Below are positions 48,112 through 60,347 of a DNA stretch of 64,000 nucleotides, piece after piece. Source of the DNA: Adineta ricciae (taxonomy: Eukaryota > Rotifera > Eurotatoria > Adinetida > Adinetidae); contig CAJNOJ010000080.1 of assembly GCA_905250025.1 (NCBI GenBank), positions 310,001-374,000 on the forward strand. The letters are read 5' to 3'. The position numbers and the translations under genes are program-made. The notes below the pieces were generated by a model that saw only the letters and a program-made list of their open reading frames with translations, ran no database searches and was not told the origin of the DNA. Each line of letters opens with the position of its first letter. Positions within the stretch are counted from its first letter, which is position 1.

Positions 48112-48455
48112 AAACGCGTTTGGACGCGTTTGGTGTTTCACATAGTGTAGTGCTGCGTCTAGACGCATCCTATGAACGCGTCTGAACACGATAGAATTAT
48201 CAAACGCGGTCAGACGCATCCTATACACGCATCTGAACGCGGTAGAGCCTAAGAACCGCGGCCAGACACATTCTATAAACGCGCCCGAACGCGATACAAC
48301 TAAGAAATGCGGCTAGACGCATCCTATAAACGCATCCGAACGCGATAGAATTAAGAAACGCGTCTAGACGCATCTTATAAGCGCGTCTGAACGCGATAGA
48401 TCCTAAGAAACGCGCCCAGGCGCATCATATAAACGCGTCTGGGCGCGTTTATGTG
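48112..48455. repeat. Minisatellite of about 52 bp units rich in ACGCG
   Basis: Roughly six units of the form AAACGCGTCTAGACGCATCC, TATAAACGCGTCTGAACGCG, ATAGAATTAAG. Units differ by point changes. Each contains the near-palindrome ACGCGTCTAGACGC and several ACGCG/CGCGT cores. The GC content is well above that of the flanks. Confidence 0.85.
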
Positions 48456-49314
48456 TGTTTTCGGCAGTTAATGCGTTCAAACGCGTCTGAAATGACAAAC
48501 TCTTTCATTCGAATTATTGAAAATGCATTTTCCACAGTACCTTCTTTTAAAAAATTCGTTCATTTCCTCTACTAAATTGTATCTTTTTGTGTGAAACCTC
48601 TTAGCCTGTTTGTTCGATATGACTTTCTGTCAACTGTTCTCATTGTAACTCATGAAAAGTACTGAAAGGATTTCAATTGAAAAACAGAACCATTAATATA
48701 AGTAAAGAGATAATGGAAAATAACACTTCATCAAAAGCATGAACAAAATCTGCTGCCATCGCTAAGAATCGCTCATTAGATTCATCAGGAATAGAGATAA
48801 GCAATATTTTATTCACCAAAGCCGTGCCGAGGATCAAAATTATTAACAATTCATATTAAAATAATTTCTCACTCAACAAGCAAAGATTTCACTAGGACAT
48901 CGCATTATTCTTCTTAAATGAGAATAGGAAGAAAGTTGATTTATCTTTCTGATTCAATAGAAAATAATCTGAGTTTTGTCGTTAGAAAAACACCTGAAGT
49001 ACGAATTATTAATTAATATTCAGATATATTCATGAATTTTTTGTACGATTCATTTCATTTGAGATAAGTCCTAGACGAATTATCTTCTTAAAAGGGAAAT
49101 CTAACTTGTTCATAGATAAGCCAATATAGTGCAATGGCCTAAGTAAGTAGACTTGTAATTGAAAGGTCTTATGTTCTAGTCTCACTCGTCGAACCATCTA
49201 AATGTATGTATAAAAATTGAATAGATGTCCTAGTCGAAGCGTGGTGGAAGAGAGGAACATCAGGAGAGAATGATGGTGACGCAGGTCAAAGCTGTAGGAA
49301 TAGAATGCTTTTTT
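48456..49314. other. Intergenic, with a tRNA-like stretch at 49122-49193
   Basis: AT-rich, no coding frame. It ends at the N at 49315. See the separate tRNA-like entry. Confidence 0.5.
49122..49193 (+). repeat. Degenerate tRNA-like sequence (tRNA-Thr-like, possible SINE head)
   Basis: TAGTGCAATGG fits the Pol III A box. A tRNA-Thr-like arm (GACTTGTAATTGAAAGGTC, anticodon TGT) follows, then GTTCTAGTC, a B box with one mismatch. The arms do not pair well enough for a working tRNA, so it is a relic or a tRNA-derived SINE. Confidence 0.4.
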
Positions 49315-49315
49315 N

Positions 49316-49765
49316 ATGGAGATCCAGCGATCGGACCTCAGTCAACTATTACATTTTGTTTTAGATATTGCCACTTAAAACATTATCGTCTAAAGAAATT
49401 TATTCCTTGTCGCAAAAAACGGGTCAGAAAGTGTTCATAGAAAAACTAACCTCGAATTCGAGATCCTCGACCCCGATTACCCTTCGGTCAACCCTTACCC
49501 TGCATATTAATAATTTATGGCAAGTTGACAGCTAGTTAATTAATAGTTAATAATTAGTTAAATATAACCTCAGATTCAAGTTCCCCGACCTCGATTACCC
49601 TACCGGTAATCATTTTCTAACAACAATCGATCAATTTCATTGATTTTAAAAATGCTGATTTCTGATTGGATAAGGCAGACAGACAGACAGACAAACTTTA
49701 AGCTTTTTAGCACAGCATTTAAACGCTGTATAACCCTTTCTTTCAGAAAAGGGAACTATGAATGA
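49316..49765. repeat. Dispersed element, partial copy
   Basis: From the base after the N at 49315, about 180 bases are nearly identical to 54005-54188 (ATGGAGATCCAGCGATCGGA onward). The part beyond is diverged and ends with an AACCCTTTCTTTCAGAAAAGGGA palindrome like the ends of the full copies. The left half is missing, perhaps because of the join. Confidence 0.7.
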
Positions 49766-50848
49766 TTTCATATGACTATTGTTAACTAATCAATGTTTGT
49801 TGAACTTTAGTTCAGTTTTTGGCAATCATAGGACCGTCAACAATAAGCAGATTGATTTTCAATAACGTAAAACAAATTGAAATTTACATAATTTTCCCAG
49901 AATCGTGGGAAACTAATAAATCATTTTCTCATTATTGATGGAGAGTGTAATCAGTATTAAATATTACTCTATTATATCGTTTCTGAGTTGTTGAATGTCA
50001 GAGAAATCCTTATTCTGACACATTGAAACTATTTATAATTATTCAAATTTCATACTGGTATCATATCAGATGTTAATTACTTGGCTTGATTTCGCTGAAT
50101 GAAACAACAAAATAAATTTCGAATTCACATATACAGTAATTGCTTTCGCAAAACATTATAGCAATTTGGATGAGTTGCATATATAGTTTTCTGACTATTT
50201 CCGATGCGAAACCTCAATTGAATCCTGTCGGATCCGCTCTGTTTGACTGAGGGTAATCTGACGCAAGAATCCGACAGATTCTTCCATAAACCGACAGTTT
50301 CCGATAGCTATAATTGAGCGTATTTGTTATGAAATCCGATGACAGGTAAACTATGAGTTCCGACTCTTTCTTGACATCGGATCCTCTTGGGTCTGGTCTG
50401 AAACAATCAGATTCTGAGATCGGATCTGATCGATTCTGATCAAAGCAACTCTATCGGAGCTTGAGGAATCCGATATCCGAATATGAAAGGAAAAAGACGG
50501 AGAGCATCTGAATCCTGTGATATATGATCGACCGAATCCGATAGGTTGTATTACGTCGGATTAAGTAACCGTTCGATAGGATCCGATGTACCCGTTTCGA
50601 CCTGGGTACTCCCACCCTCAAGATAGTAAGATAATTCAATATATCAATACCATACGTCACTTAAACGAGAATGTTTGTTAGAGATTATTCATTTCTTTTT
50701 GAAGATTAGATATGCAATGATGTATCAAAAGCAGAAATGACTTCTTTTTTAATTAAAAGAAAGTGGTGTTTTATTTCAGTCTTTATATAAATACATAGAT
50801 CAAACTAGTTTCATCGGTTCATTTAAAAACTAGCAAAAGAAAATCTGC
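49766..50848. other. Intergenic, cluster of CGGAT/ATCCG motifs
   Basis: Between about 50195 and 50600 the hexamer TCCGAT or its complement ATCGGA recurs many times (GTCGGATCCG, AATCCGACAG, CATCGGATCC, AATCCGATATCCGA, CCGAATCCGATAGG). There is no fixed period. The GPCR promoter should lie in the last 200 bp. Confidence 0.55.
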
Positions 50849-51883
50849 ATGTCATCAACGTATATTTCATCTTTACATTTTGTTGAGAAACAAGTATTCA
50901 TTTGGTTTGGTTCCTTATTATTTGTTTCAGGACTATTGGGTAATATATTTAATATAACTATATTTCTTAGTCTTAAAACTTTTCGACAAAATTCATGTGC
51001 ATTTTATTTAATAATTATGTCAATTTTAAATATTGGCCAATTATTTACTACCGTATTATCACGTATATTAAGCGAATTATTTGATTCTGATGGAACTGAA
51101 AAATCATTATTTTATTGTAAATTTCGTTTGTTTTTATTTGTTTTTTCTTGGATATTTTCTATGAATTGCTTTTGTTTAGCGATAATTGATCAATATTGTG
51201 CAACTAGTTCAAGTCCACGTTTACAAAATTTATGCAATATAAAATTAGCTCGACGTCTTATTCTAGTTTTTAGCATTATTTGGATTCTATATGGATTACC
51301 TTATTTAATCCTTTACAATCACATTGTTTTACCAATGACACATCAAGTCATATGTACTATGACTAATATAATTTATATACAATTTCGTGCTTATTTTACT
51401 GCGCCCGTTTTGGTAGGATTTCTACCTATTTTAATGACAATTACATTTGGATCAATGGCTTATCGAAATATTCAACAAATGCGTTATTATACTGTTCCAC
51501 TTATTCGACGTGAATTAGATAAACAATTGACATCAATAGTTCTAGCACAAGGAATTATAAATATCTTTCTTCTTTTACCATATACAATCATGAATATCAT
51601 TGTATTAACTACAAATACGCTTGATAATACATTTCTCAAAGAACAAATAAATTTTGTTAATAATATAACATTTATTGTTTTTTGGATTTATTCAGTAGTA
51701 AGTGTAAATAATAAGAATGAGAATGTCTTGTTTAAACAAGTTTTTTAAATATATTTCTAGTGTCCATTCTATATTTACATATATGTTTCACAGCGATTTC
51801 GACGACAATTTATTCATGTATTTTCTCAAATACACTGGAAGCAAAATGCAAATCAAGTGATGCCGCAAGGACAAGTCGAATAA
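50849..51883 (+). CDS. Rhodopsin-like GPCR of the expanded bdelloid type (2 exons, 323 aa)
   Basis: Exons 50849-51697 and 51761-51883 encode 323 residues with seven hydrophobic segments: LLFVSGLLGNIFNITIFLSL (TM1, with the GN pair), AFYLIIMSILNIGQL (TM2), FSWIFSMNCFCLAIIDQYC (TM3, DQY in place of DRY), LILVFSIIWILYGLPYLIL (TM4), APVLVGFLPILMTITFG (TM5), IINIFLLLPYTIMNIIV (TM6), FIVFWIYS...CPFYIYIY (TM7, in the place of NPxxY). Cys in the first and second loops could form the usual disulfide. The second exon supplies helix 8 (SQRFRRQF) and the tail. Ligand and G protein are unknown; the general class is firm. Confidence 0.87.
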
Positions 51884-52933
51884 ACTATATCATTCTATCA
51901 TGATGTTTTTATTCATGGTCTTTTTTTGTTGTTTTCCAAATCGATCATATATGTTGCCATTCTCACAAGAACAAGAACAATAATCGATTGATTTGTTTCA
52001 CCAATAGCTTATCGGACAATTCATTGATCTTTTTCAAAAATAAATACCGTAGGCGTAATTTTAGAGTCAGATAGCACCGTCATGATCGCTACTATATTCC
52101 AAACCAGCCTCTAATCCCGCTGAGATTGGCTATTGTTGATAACAGATATATCTTAAAGATCTTTTCATGAAAGTAACCAGTGTAAATCATGCTTTTTTCC
52201 TCATTTCTTATATTCAAGTATATTATTAAAAACAAAGATAAAGAAATTCGCACCACTTCAAACAATCGCAACATTGCATGATTTTCTGTTGAATAAATGA
52301 AAATAAAATTTGTCATTACAACACATTTTGTGTCGCAACCGATATAAAATCTTACCAGAAAGTTTTCACAACAAAAGATCTCAAAAATAATAAGTAACAA
52401 AGTGTAAATATTCACCACTACCAAAGTAAAATTTTGAAGTAAATTTTATAAAAATATCTTCAATCAAAACTTGATATATTGTCTGTTTACAAAAGGATCT
52501 TAAACGAAATCGCATTGATTTTATTCATGCTCAGTAAATAAACATGTCAGACAAATCTGACAGTTCGTGCTTAGAACATTTTTGAATATTTAATGACGAT
52601 TGTTTCTTTTTCCTTACATTCTTTATTCCAAACATGGATGATATTATGCCAAGAAGAAAAATTCGATGGATTCAGTATTTTTTGTAATGAAGTTTTACCT
52701 TGTAAGTGAAACTGTAAATGCGGAGTGTGACAACAAGTAACGAATTCTTTCCTTTGTTATAAGATGATTGAAGCTTAACTTAAAAAGTTTTACAGAGATA
52801 ATTTGTCTACCACGTTGTTTAAAATACATTTCTACTCAAAGAGTTAAATAGAGAAAGCATTTATATTCGTTGAAATTTTTTTTTCTTTCTTATTTTTTGA
52901 AAATTTTGTTGATGACAATCAAATGGCTCTGTA
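51884..52933. other. Intergenic, no gene seen
   Basis: 3' side of the GPCR and AT-rich sequence up to the dispersed element. A 110-codon minus-strand frame (52424-52092) has no recognisable domain and is probably chance. Confidence 0.5.
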
Positions 52934-54432
52934 TACAAGTAACGCGGCCTAGTAGCCGCTAAACCCTCTACTGAAAAGATAGTATTAGAGCGCTGCCATT
53001 CGTCCAAAGAGAGAAAAAAGTTATTTCAGTTGAACGATCTGATCCTTTGATAATTTGTCAGAATGTTTTACCTAGACCAATTTCGCTTCCTGAAATCTTC
53101 TGAAATTATAACGCCTAGTCGTTTGTCGACCTCTCTCCGGCCCACCACTCACCGCTAGCCCTTGGTACCTAATAAGTGTTTAATGATATTTTCATATTAA
53201 AAAGTACCTCGTTCTTGTTGAGTCCGTCTCTAGCAAAGTTCCCGAAATTCTTCACAACTTCGTGACCGACAGTACATGTTTTATTATCATTTTTAGTTGA
53301 ATGAGTTCGTGATCTACATAGTTTTTTCTCGAAGCTCCAAAAGATGTCACATATATATATCTTAGAAAAATTATGGACACTTTACGACAGTCTTATAAAT
53401 CTCACTTTTCAGCTAATTTAAAAAAAAAACAACTAATCGATCGGCCACTCACGGTTAGCTGTTCCCATGCGTACTCGTTTTACTATCTTAACTTCATTCG
53501 GACGAAGACGCGTTCCGAAAATGAGCACATTTCGGAAAATCAATTCATAAACAAAAACTTAGACGCTTTACATAGCTGAATGATTCTCTGGAAAAGGTTT
53601 CAATCTTCTCTCCACCACCAGGAGCCTTAAATAGCTGCCACCTATGTTCGTGCAGAGCAATGATGAATTTCTGACCAAGAAATCTTAAAGCTCTACAAAA
53701 ATCATAAAGTTTGTTCTTAAAAATATTATTCTGCAAATCGACCACTAGTCGCTCGTCGATCACTCGCGGCTAGCCGTTGCATGTACATTTTCACTATTCC
53801 ATTTAGTCTAGAGCCACTTTTGAAACTAAAAATTCATTCATTCTCTTCTATTCCTTCTTTAAAAGTCACCCTCTTTGTGCTACTGTGACTGCCGAAGATA
53901 ACACTTGACAAGCGAAACCTTATTTTGAATGACTGGTATCAGATGATATTCGTATAGTATAGCTGTTTATATAAGTGTGTGATCTCATTAATATGCTGAT
54001 GATTATGGAGATCCAGCGATCGGACCTCAGTCAACTATTACATTTTGTTTTAGATATTGCCACTTAAAACATTATCGTCTAAAGAAATTTATTCCTTGTC
54101 GCAAAAAACGGGTCAGAAAGTGTTCATAGAAAAACTAACCTCGAATTCGAGATCCTTGACCTCGATTACCCTTCGGTGAACCCTTACTCGACAACGTAGA
54201 AAATTTTCATCGCTTAGTTAGCTAATTAGATAATGAGCTAATTTGAATTTCGAGAAACTAACCTCGAATTGGGGATCCTCAACCTCGATTATCCTTTGGT
54301 CAACCCTTACTACTTTCAACTAGTGTTTGTTAATATTTTAAGACAAAATGATCGAACGAACGAACACACATCGACTCGGTTTTTCAGTGATATCAGCTCG
54401 ACGCATTACCCTCCTTTCAGTAGAGGGAATAA
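52934..54432. repeat. Dispersed non-autonomous element, copy 2
   Basis: It matches 44368-45423 from its first bases (TACAAGTAACGCGGCCTAG) to its last (CCTCCTTTCAGTAGAGGGAA). It is about 450 bp longer, owing to an insertion-like stretch near 53450-53740 and a second ACCTCGATTA block. Inverted ends CCCTCTACTGAAA / TTTCAGTAGAGGG are visible. No transposase frame. Confidence 0.75.
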
Positions 54433-55044
54433 TTCAATAATCACATCATATCAGCTTCGTAGGCTGTTCCTGATCGCTGGATTCTGTCCGGTATTGTGGT
54501 GTTGTTAAAAGAATGGATTTTGAAGGTTCTCGCGAACAGCGTTGGTAGTAATCTGAACACAGCAAAGTGTCGTTCAAATGCTATACGATGGTCAACGCAG
54601 GATGATATTTAATACGCTGTGTGCTTGAAATAGGTCTTCTGAGCTGAATATTTTTGATAAAATAATATGAAGTGTTTCACGAAAGAAACTATATTTAGTA
54701 TGAAAATCAAATGTTACATTTTTCTTCGCCTAACGGCTTGTTTAATTTGACATCTCGGCTCGACTGAACGATGTGTGCACCTTGGCACTCTAATACTGCG
54801 CTGCGTGTGCAGTGGATCCCGTCAGCATATCATTTGCCACTTCTATCTGTAATTTATCGTCGTAGTCTACAGCGACTTTTCATGTAAAACATATAGAAAA
54901 TGTCGTTGAGAATCATGTGAGAAAATTTCGACACATATATCAACATGTATATGCGGATACTCATACAAACAGATTTATCTTTTCACAAAATCTGTCTGAG
55001 AGCCTACTTATAGAAGTCATCAAATAACGGACATTATCGCCAGA
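54433..55044. other. Intergenic, no gene seen
   Basis: Mixed-composition sequence between two repeats with no frame or motif of note. Confidence 0.45.
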
Positions 55045-55046
55045 TA

Positions 55047-55307
55047 CACTGTAAAAAAAGAGCAAAATAATCAACCGTTTTGAAGGGTTTATTAACTGTA
55101 TAATTTATATGGAGGGTATGTTATACGTTGCACTTTCATATATCCTAAAGATTTATGAAAATGCAACGTATAACAAACCCCCTCAGAGTTTTGTGGGAAA
55201 CACGGGTTTTTTAGAGGATATATGACGTTCACAAACCGAAAAAAGGTTCATGTCACGACCAGCAACCCTTTTCGCGGGTTTATAATTCTGAGCTTTTTTT
55301 TACAGTG
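55047..55307. mobile_element. MITE-like element with TA target duplication (261 bp)
   Basis: The left end CACTGTAAAAAAAGAGC is matched by the right end GAGCTTTTTTTTACAGTG as an inverted repeat, and TA flanks both sides (55045-55046 and 55308-55309), as Tc1/mariner-type insertions leave. A second internal palindrome (GTTATACGTTGCA...TGCAACGTATAAC) lies at 55110-55171. No coding capacity. Confidence 0.85.
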
Positions 55308-55309
55308 TA

Positions 55310-55719
55310 CCAACGCTCATAAATCCACAGTGCGTTTCCCACCTATAAAGAGAGTACGGTTTGTGACATAAATAACTCCATCATCACTCATCCTTGCGTC
55401 CAAACCATATACTGATCCCTCTTCTATGCCTCACCAGACGAAAAGAAAAAACAACGATTCCCGTACATATTTTCCCCGAGTGCGGATTGAAATTTCTACA
55501 TAAAACTGCAGTACCACATATCAGTGCTCTAGTTTTCTGTTATGAAATTTAATATTTTAATTTCGTAATATAACCCCAACCAATGCTAAAAAAAACCATC
55601 ACCCTCACACAAAAAAGCATGCAACCGCATTAAGATCTTTAAACACCATATGTTTTCCAATATCAACTTAATGCATCTCGCACAAACACAGTAGAGCCGG
55701 TTGAGCACCTGTCTACCCC
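55310..55719. other. Intergenic lead-in to the satellite
   Basis: No gene seen. Composition becomes C/A-rich toward the satellite. Confidence 0.4.
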
Positions 55720-57255
55720 ACTCACAAACAACCATCGCATCTCACTCACACTACACTACATCATATCACTAACGAATATTCCATACCACACTTCTCTTCG
55801 CCTCTCATCCTCACTCACAAGCAACCATCACATCTTACTCACACTGCACTACATCACATCACCAACGAACATTCGTCAAGACACTTCTCTTCGCCTCTCA
55901 TCCTCATTCAAAAACAAACATCACATCTCACTCATACCACACTGCATCACATAACTAACGAACATTCCTCAACACACTTCTCTTCGCCTCTCATCCTCAC
56001 TCACAAACAACTTCACATCTCATTCACGCCACACTACATCATATCACTAACGAACATTCCATACCACATTTCTCTTTGCCTCTCATCCTCACTCATGAAC
56101 AACCATCACATTTCACTCACACCGCACTACATCGCGTCACTAACGAACACTCGCTATAACACTTCTCTTCGCCTCTCATCCACACTCACAAACATCTACC
56201 ACATCTCACGCATCCTCACACTACATCATATCACTAACGAATATTCATTATCAAACCTCTCTTCGCCTCTCATCCTCGCTCACAAACAACCATCACATCT
56301 CACTCACACCACACTACATCACACCACTAACGAACATTCCATACCACACTTCTCTTCGCTTCTCATCCTCACTCGCAAACAACCTCACATTTCACTCACA
56401 CCGCACTACAATCACATCACTAACGAACATTCCATACGACACTTCTCTTCACCTCTCATCCTCATTCACAAACAGCCATCACATCTTACTCACATCACGC
56501 AACATCACATAACTAACGAACATTCCTCAAGACACTTCTCTTCGCCTTTCATCCTCAATCAAAAACAACCATGGCATCTCACTCACACCAAAGTACATCA
56601 CATCACTAACGAACTTTCGTCAAGACACTTATCTTCGCGTCTCATCCTAACTCACAAACAATCATCACATCTCACTCATACCATACTATATCATATCACT
56701 AACGAACATTCACTATAACACTTCTCTTCGCCTTTCGTCCTAACTCACAAACAACCATTACATCTTACTCACACCACGCTACACCACATCACTAACGAAC
56801 ATTCGCTATAACATTTCTCTTCGCCTGTCATCCTCATTCACAAACAACCATCAAATCTCACTCGCACCACACTACATCGCGACACTAACGAACATTCACT
56901 ATAACACTTCTCTTCGCCTTTCGTCATAACTCACAAACAACGATCACATCTCACTCACGCCACACTATATCGCATCACTAAGGAACATTCCATACGACAC
57001 TTCTCTTCGCTCCTCATCCTCACTGACGGATAACCATCACCTCTCACTCATACCACAGTACATGACATCACTAACGAACATTCACTATAACATTTCTCTT
57101 CGCCTGTCATCCTCACTCACAAACAACTACCACATCTCACGCATCCTCACACTACATCATATCACTAACGAACATTCACTATCACACTTCCCTTCGCCTC
57201 TCATCCTCACTCACAAACAATCATCACATCTCACTCACACCACACTACGTCACAT
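55720..57255. repeat. Satellite array, 93-bp unit, about 16 copies
   Basis: The unit reads TAACGAACATTCCATACGAC, ACTTCTCTTCGCCTCTCATC, CTCACTCACAAACAACCATC, ACATCTCACTCACACCACAC, TACATCACATCAC. Units differ at many sites and a few carry small indels. The plus strand is strongly C/A/T with few G. Because 93 is a multiple of three, long frames stay open across units (for example 56095-56718, period 31 residues), but they have no sign of a real gene. Confidence 0.93.
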
Positions 57256-60200
57256 TAGAAGCGATTGTTGTAGCAAGTTGCAAGAGGCGGTGCTTTGTTT
57301 TCGTTAATCCCTCAAGAATTACTTGAAACTAGATAATCGTTGAATGAACATGGGGTTAGGGAATCGGTGTAACCACTTAGATATCCTGATATTCTGTGAA
57401 TGGTGTGAGGCTAGCTTCGTGTTTAGTATTGAATTGCGCCTGTTACGGTAAAAAGATGGTAGTGATCAACGGTATGCTCGAATATTTTGGTTAGAAGCAT
57501 TGAATGCTTAATCCTAGAACGTTCTGAGTGCCATATGTATTATGCATAACGTGAAGGAGCTTGTTCATCTATCGTCCTCGTTTAAGGTCGAAGTATCTTG
57601 AGTTGATTGAGGAGTAATTAATGATGGTCCAAAAAAATATGGATAACGCCTGGTGAAATGAACGAGGTCACTTTTCTCTGTGGTGTTGGTTTCTAGTTAT
57701 GATTCGAGGAGGAAATAGAATACCATGTGAAAAATGATTAATACTAAAGCGTATCGCATTCAAAAATAATGTTTTGCGGTAGCCTACAAACAATATTTGA
57801 GGAGTGAAAAGTTTTGACCACATAAAGGAACAGTAGTGTTGTAATTTTCGTGTTCAGTTATGTTTCCAACTTGTTTCTTCGAGAGAGATATTTAGTCGAT
57901 GTTGATGAATCGCATTGTTGAGGAATTAATCACACGAGTTTCTTATTCAAATATGTGTGTTCTACTGCAATGGGAGGTGATGGTGTGAGAAGTTGATGGA
58001 GGGTTGCATCTTGTAGAAACTAGTTTAACCAATAGTATATCTTTTAACATTGCTTGCGTGAAAAAGAAGATGTTTAACAAGCACGATAAAATGAAGATAC
58101 GTAGCTCATGAACAAAGTCGATCACTGTTTCATTCGTGTTCCTGATATATTCCTTACAAAAACGTGTAACATCTGTAGATAATCATATATCTTATAGTAA
58201 ATGAATGAGTATATACCAAAGCGACATGCATGCAATTATTTTGTAGAACATGAAACTAAATATATCGGTGGTCTCTTTATCAGTGCGATAGTATAATAAA
58301 TCAACGAATAATTTCTTATCTGTCTTTGTCCAGTTTTGGTAACGACTATAATCACTTATGTCATACGTTCTGAATAGCAAGATCAATTTTTGAATCGTTA
58401 ACCGATGACATGAAACTGAAATTATTCTTATTGAGTGCATAGTGTTCAAGAGTGGTAGTCATATTCTGATGAAGGCGTTCGACATGTCACAACCACACAA
58501 GATCACATAAAAAACGAATCATTGCCACCCAATAATTTTGTTCTGTAGCTTCGCTCGCTCACAAACATTATGTTTCTCATTGTCGAAGAACGAAGACTAT
58601 GTAACAGATGTATTGTGATTTTCCAAATCTGTTGAGGGCTTTATCCAACTATCTTATCAGTATCAAATAAAAAAATGATCAGCAGGCAAGTTTTGTTTAG
58701 TCATCAAATAAATGAATAATCATCATTACCACTAAAATGCCAATCCCAGTATCCATTCATCGGAGGTATTCGAAGTAAAAATGATTAGATTGATGGGTGT
58801 GAAGAAAGTGATGTTTTATATGAATTATTTGAATCAATGTTCTATTCAAATATGCTGTTGAATTTCAAAAGCTAATCACACCCTAGATTCTTTGGCTTGA
58901 GAACTTATGAAAAACGAATAGTAATAACGACACTTATAACATTTTGCACACGGATGAAAATGTTCATTTACTGCTTGTTTGTATTACTAGATTTGATCTA
59001 TTTTCTGTAAACTGATCATTGACAGATTGAGCGAATGGATGCAACGACCATGAATACCTTGTTCGCATGTTTCCTTCACTAGATAAATGGTGTTTGGCTT
59101 ATTATCTACGAACACATCATATCACATATGGATACTTAGAACAAATTTACTATTCATCTGCTGTGTTCTAATAGAGAGATATCTAAAGGATTATTGTGTT
59201 GAAGGATGACAACTAGAAAAATATATGTATTCAACGAAGTTTTCTGCAGGCACCAGGTTTTGCAAACTCTTGAGTTTCTAAACGAAAGTATCAAATAGTT
59301 GCTTATTCATGTAGGACATAAAACAAGAACTAACGGTAAGCAGACTATCTATCTGGAGAACCGTGTCAAGGTCGAACCAAATCGACTAGTGAATAGTGGT
59401 CAAGTGAAGATGAAAGTGGGAGACATTTCGTATCTAAGTATGGTTAATATTCGAGTTTATCTGATTAACGAATGTTAATGTGTTTCGACACAGGTTTCAT
59501 GAGCATTATCACCTTACGAAGTAACCACTCGAAATGCCAATCTTTGAATTCTTTTGCTAAACACTGATCCGGCCTGTTTTTTTCTGAAGGCCAGTCGTTT
59601 GATCCTTGCAGTTTTACTATACGAATCGATATAGACACCAACAGAGTGTGAAAAACATAATATTTTGCTCTAGTAGTTTTAGCGAACAAATGCTCATAGA
59701 TCATATCAAAGTGTGTCGCAGGGATGAAAACTGAAAGTGAACGTTGATTTCGAGCAATCGATAGTAAGCGGGAAGACGGTTTTTCACACAGACAGCATTG
59801 GCCCTCTCACTAAAACTATACGTTTTCCGTCGAAGTAACTCATAAACCAAAACACTCAGGGCCTATCGCATCCCAGTGTACTCCATCTAACCGTTCACCG
59901 TCGAGTGTTTTCTTCGTTATCTGAACATAGGTGGGAAGAAACTTAAAAGCAGAGAAGTAAATATTATATTAGGTATGATGAGCTTTAATTCAAAAAGTAC
60001 GTCTGCTATAAAAGCGTGATTTTGAAGAAACAGTAATAATGTCATGTTCAATTCACATTGAAACTTATTGGATAATTCTAATACGCACAGTTGATGAATT
60101 GTTTCCTTGAACAGTATCATCTTTTATTTATTGTTTCACACGCTGACGTGACCAATTCTGAGAACAGTTTCATCGATTCTCACCCTATTTCGTTAGGTTT

Positions 60201-60347
60201 GCAAAACTCCTATAAATCTGTAGCAGAATAGAAATATAAGATCTAAGTTTGACTAGTTGGTTTGTATAAAAGCTAACCAGAAACCAGCACTACTCAGATT
60301 CTTGAGCGTATCTATTTTCGGATCAAACACTCGATTCGCATTTTCTA
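57256..60347. other. About 3.1 kb without a convincing gene; scattered minus-strand frames
   Basis: Minus-strand frames at 60120-59917, 59704-59465, 58449-58192 and 58125-57943 look protein-like in composition, and one follows AATAAATAAAAG, but I cannot join them in phase or name a family. They could be remains of one decayed gene or chance. Confidence 0.35.

Noticed and set aside
48112-48455. Regular repeats considered as a CRISPR array
   Set aside because: Repeats are imperfect and contiguous with no unique spacers, and the DNA is eukaryotic.
49122-49193. Functional tRNA-Thr gene
   Set aside because: Acceptor and T stems do not pair and the B box has a mismatch.
56095-56718. 207-codon frame read as a protein-coding gene
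   Set aside because: It lies wholly in the 93-bp satellite and only reflects a unit length divisible by three with few G.
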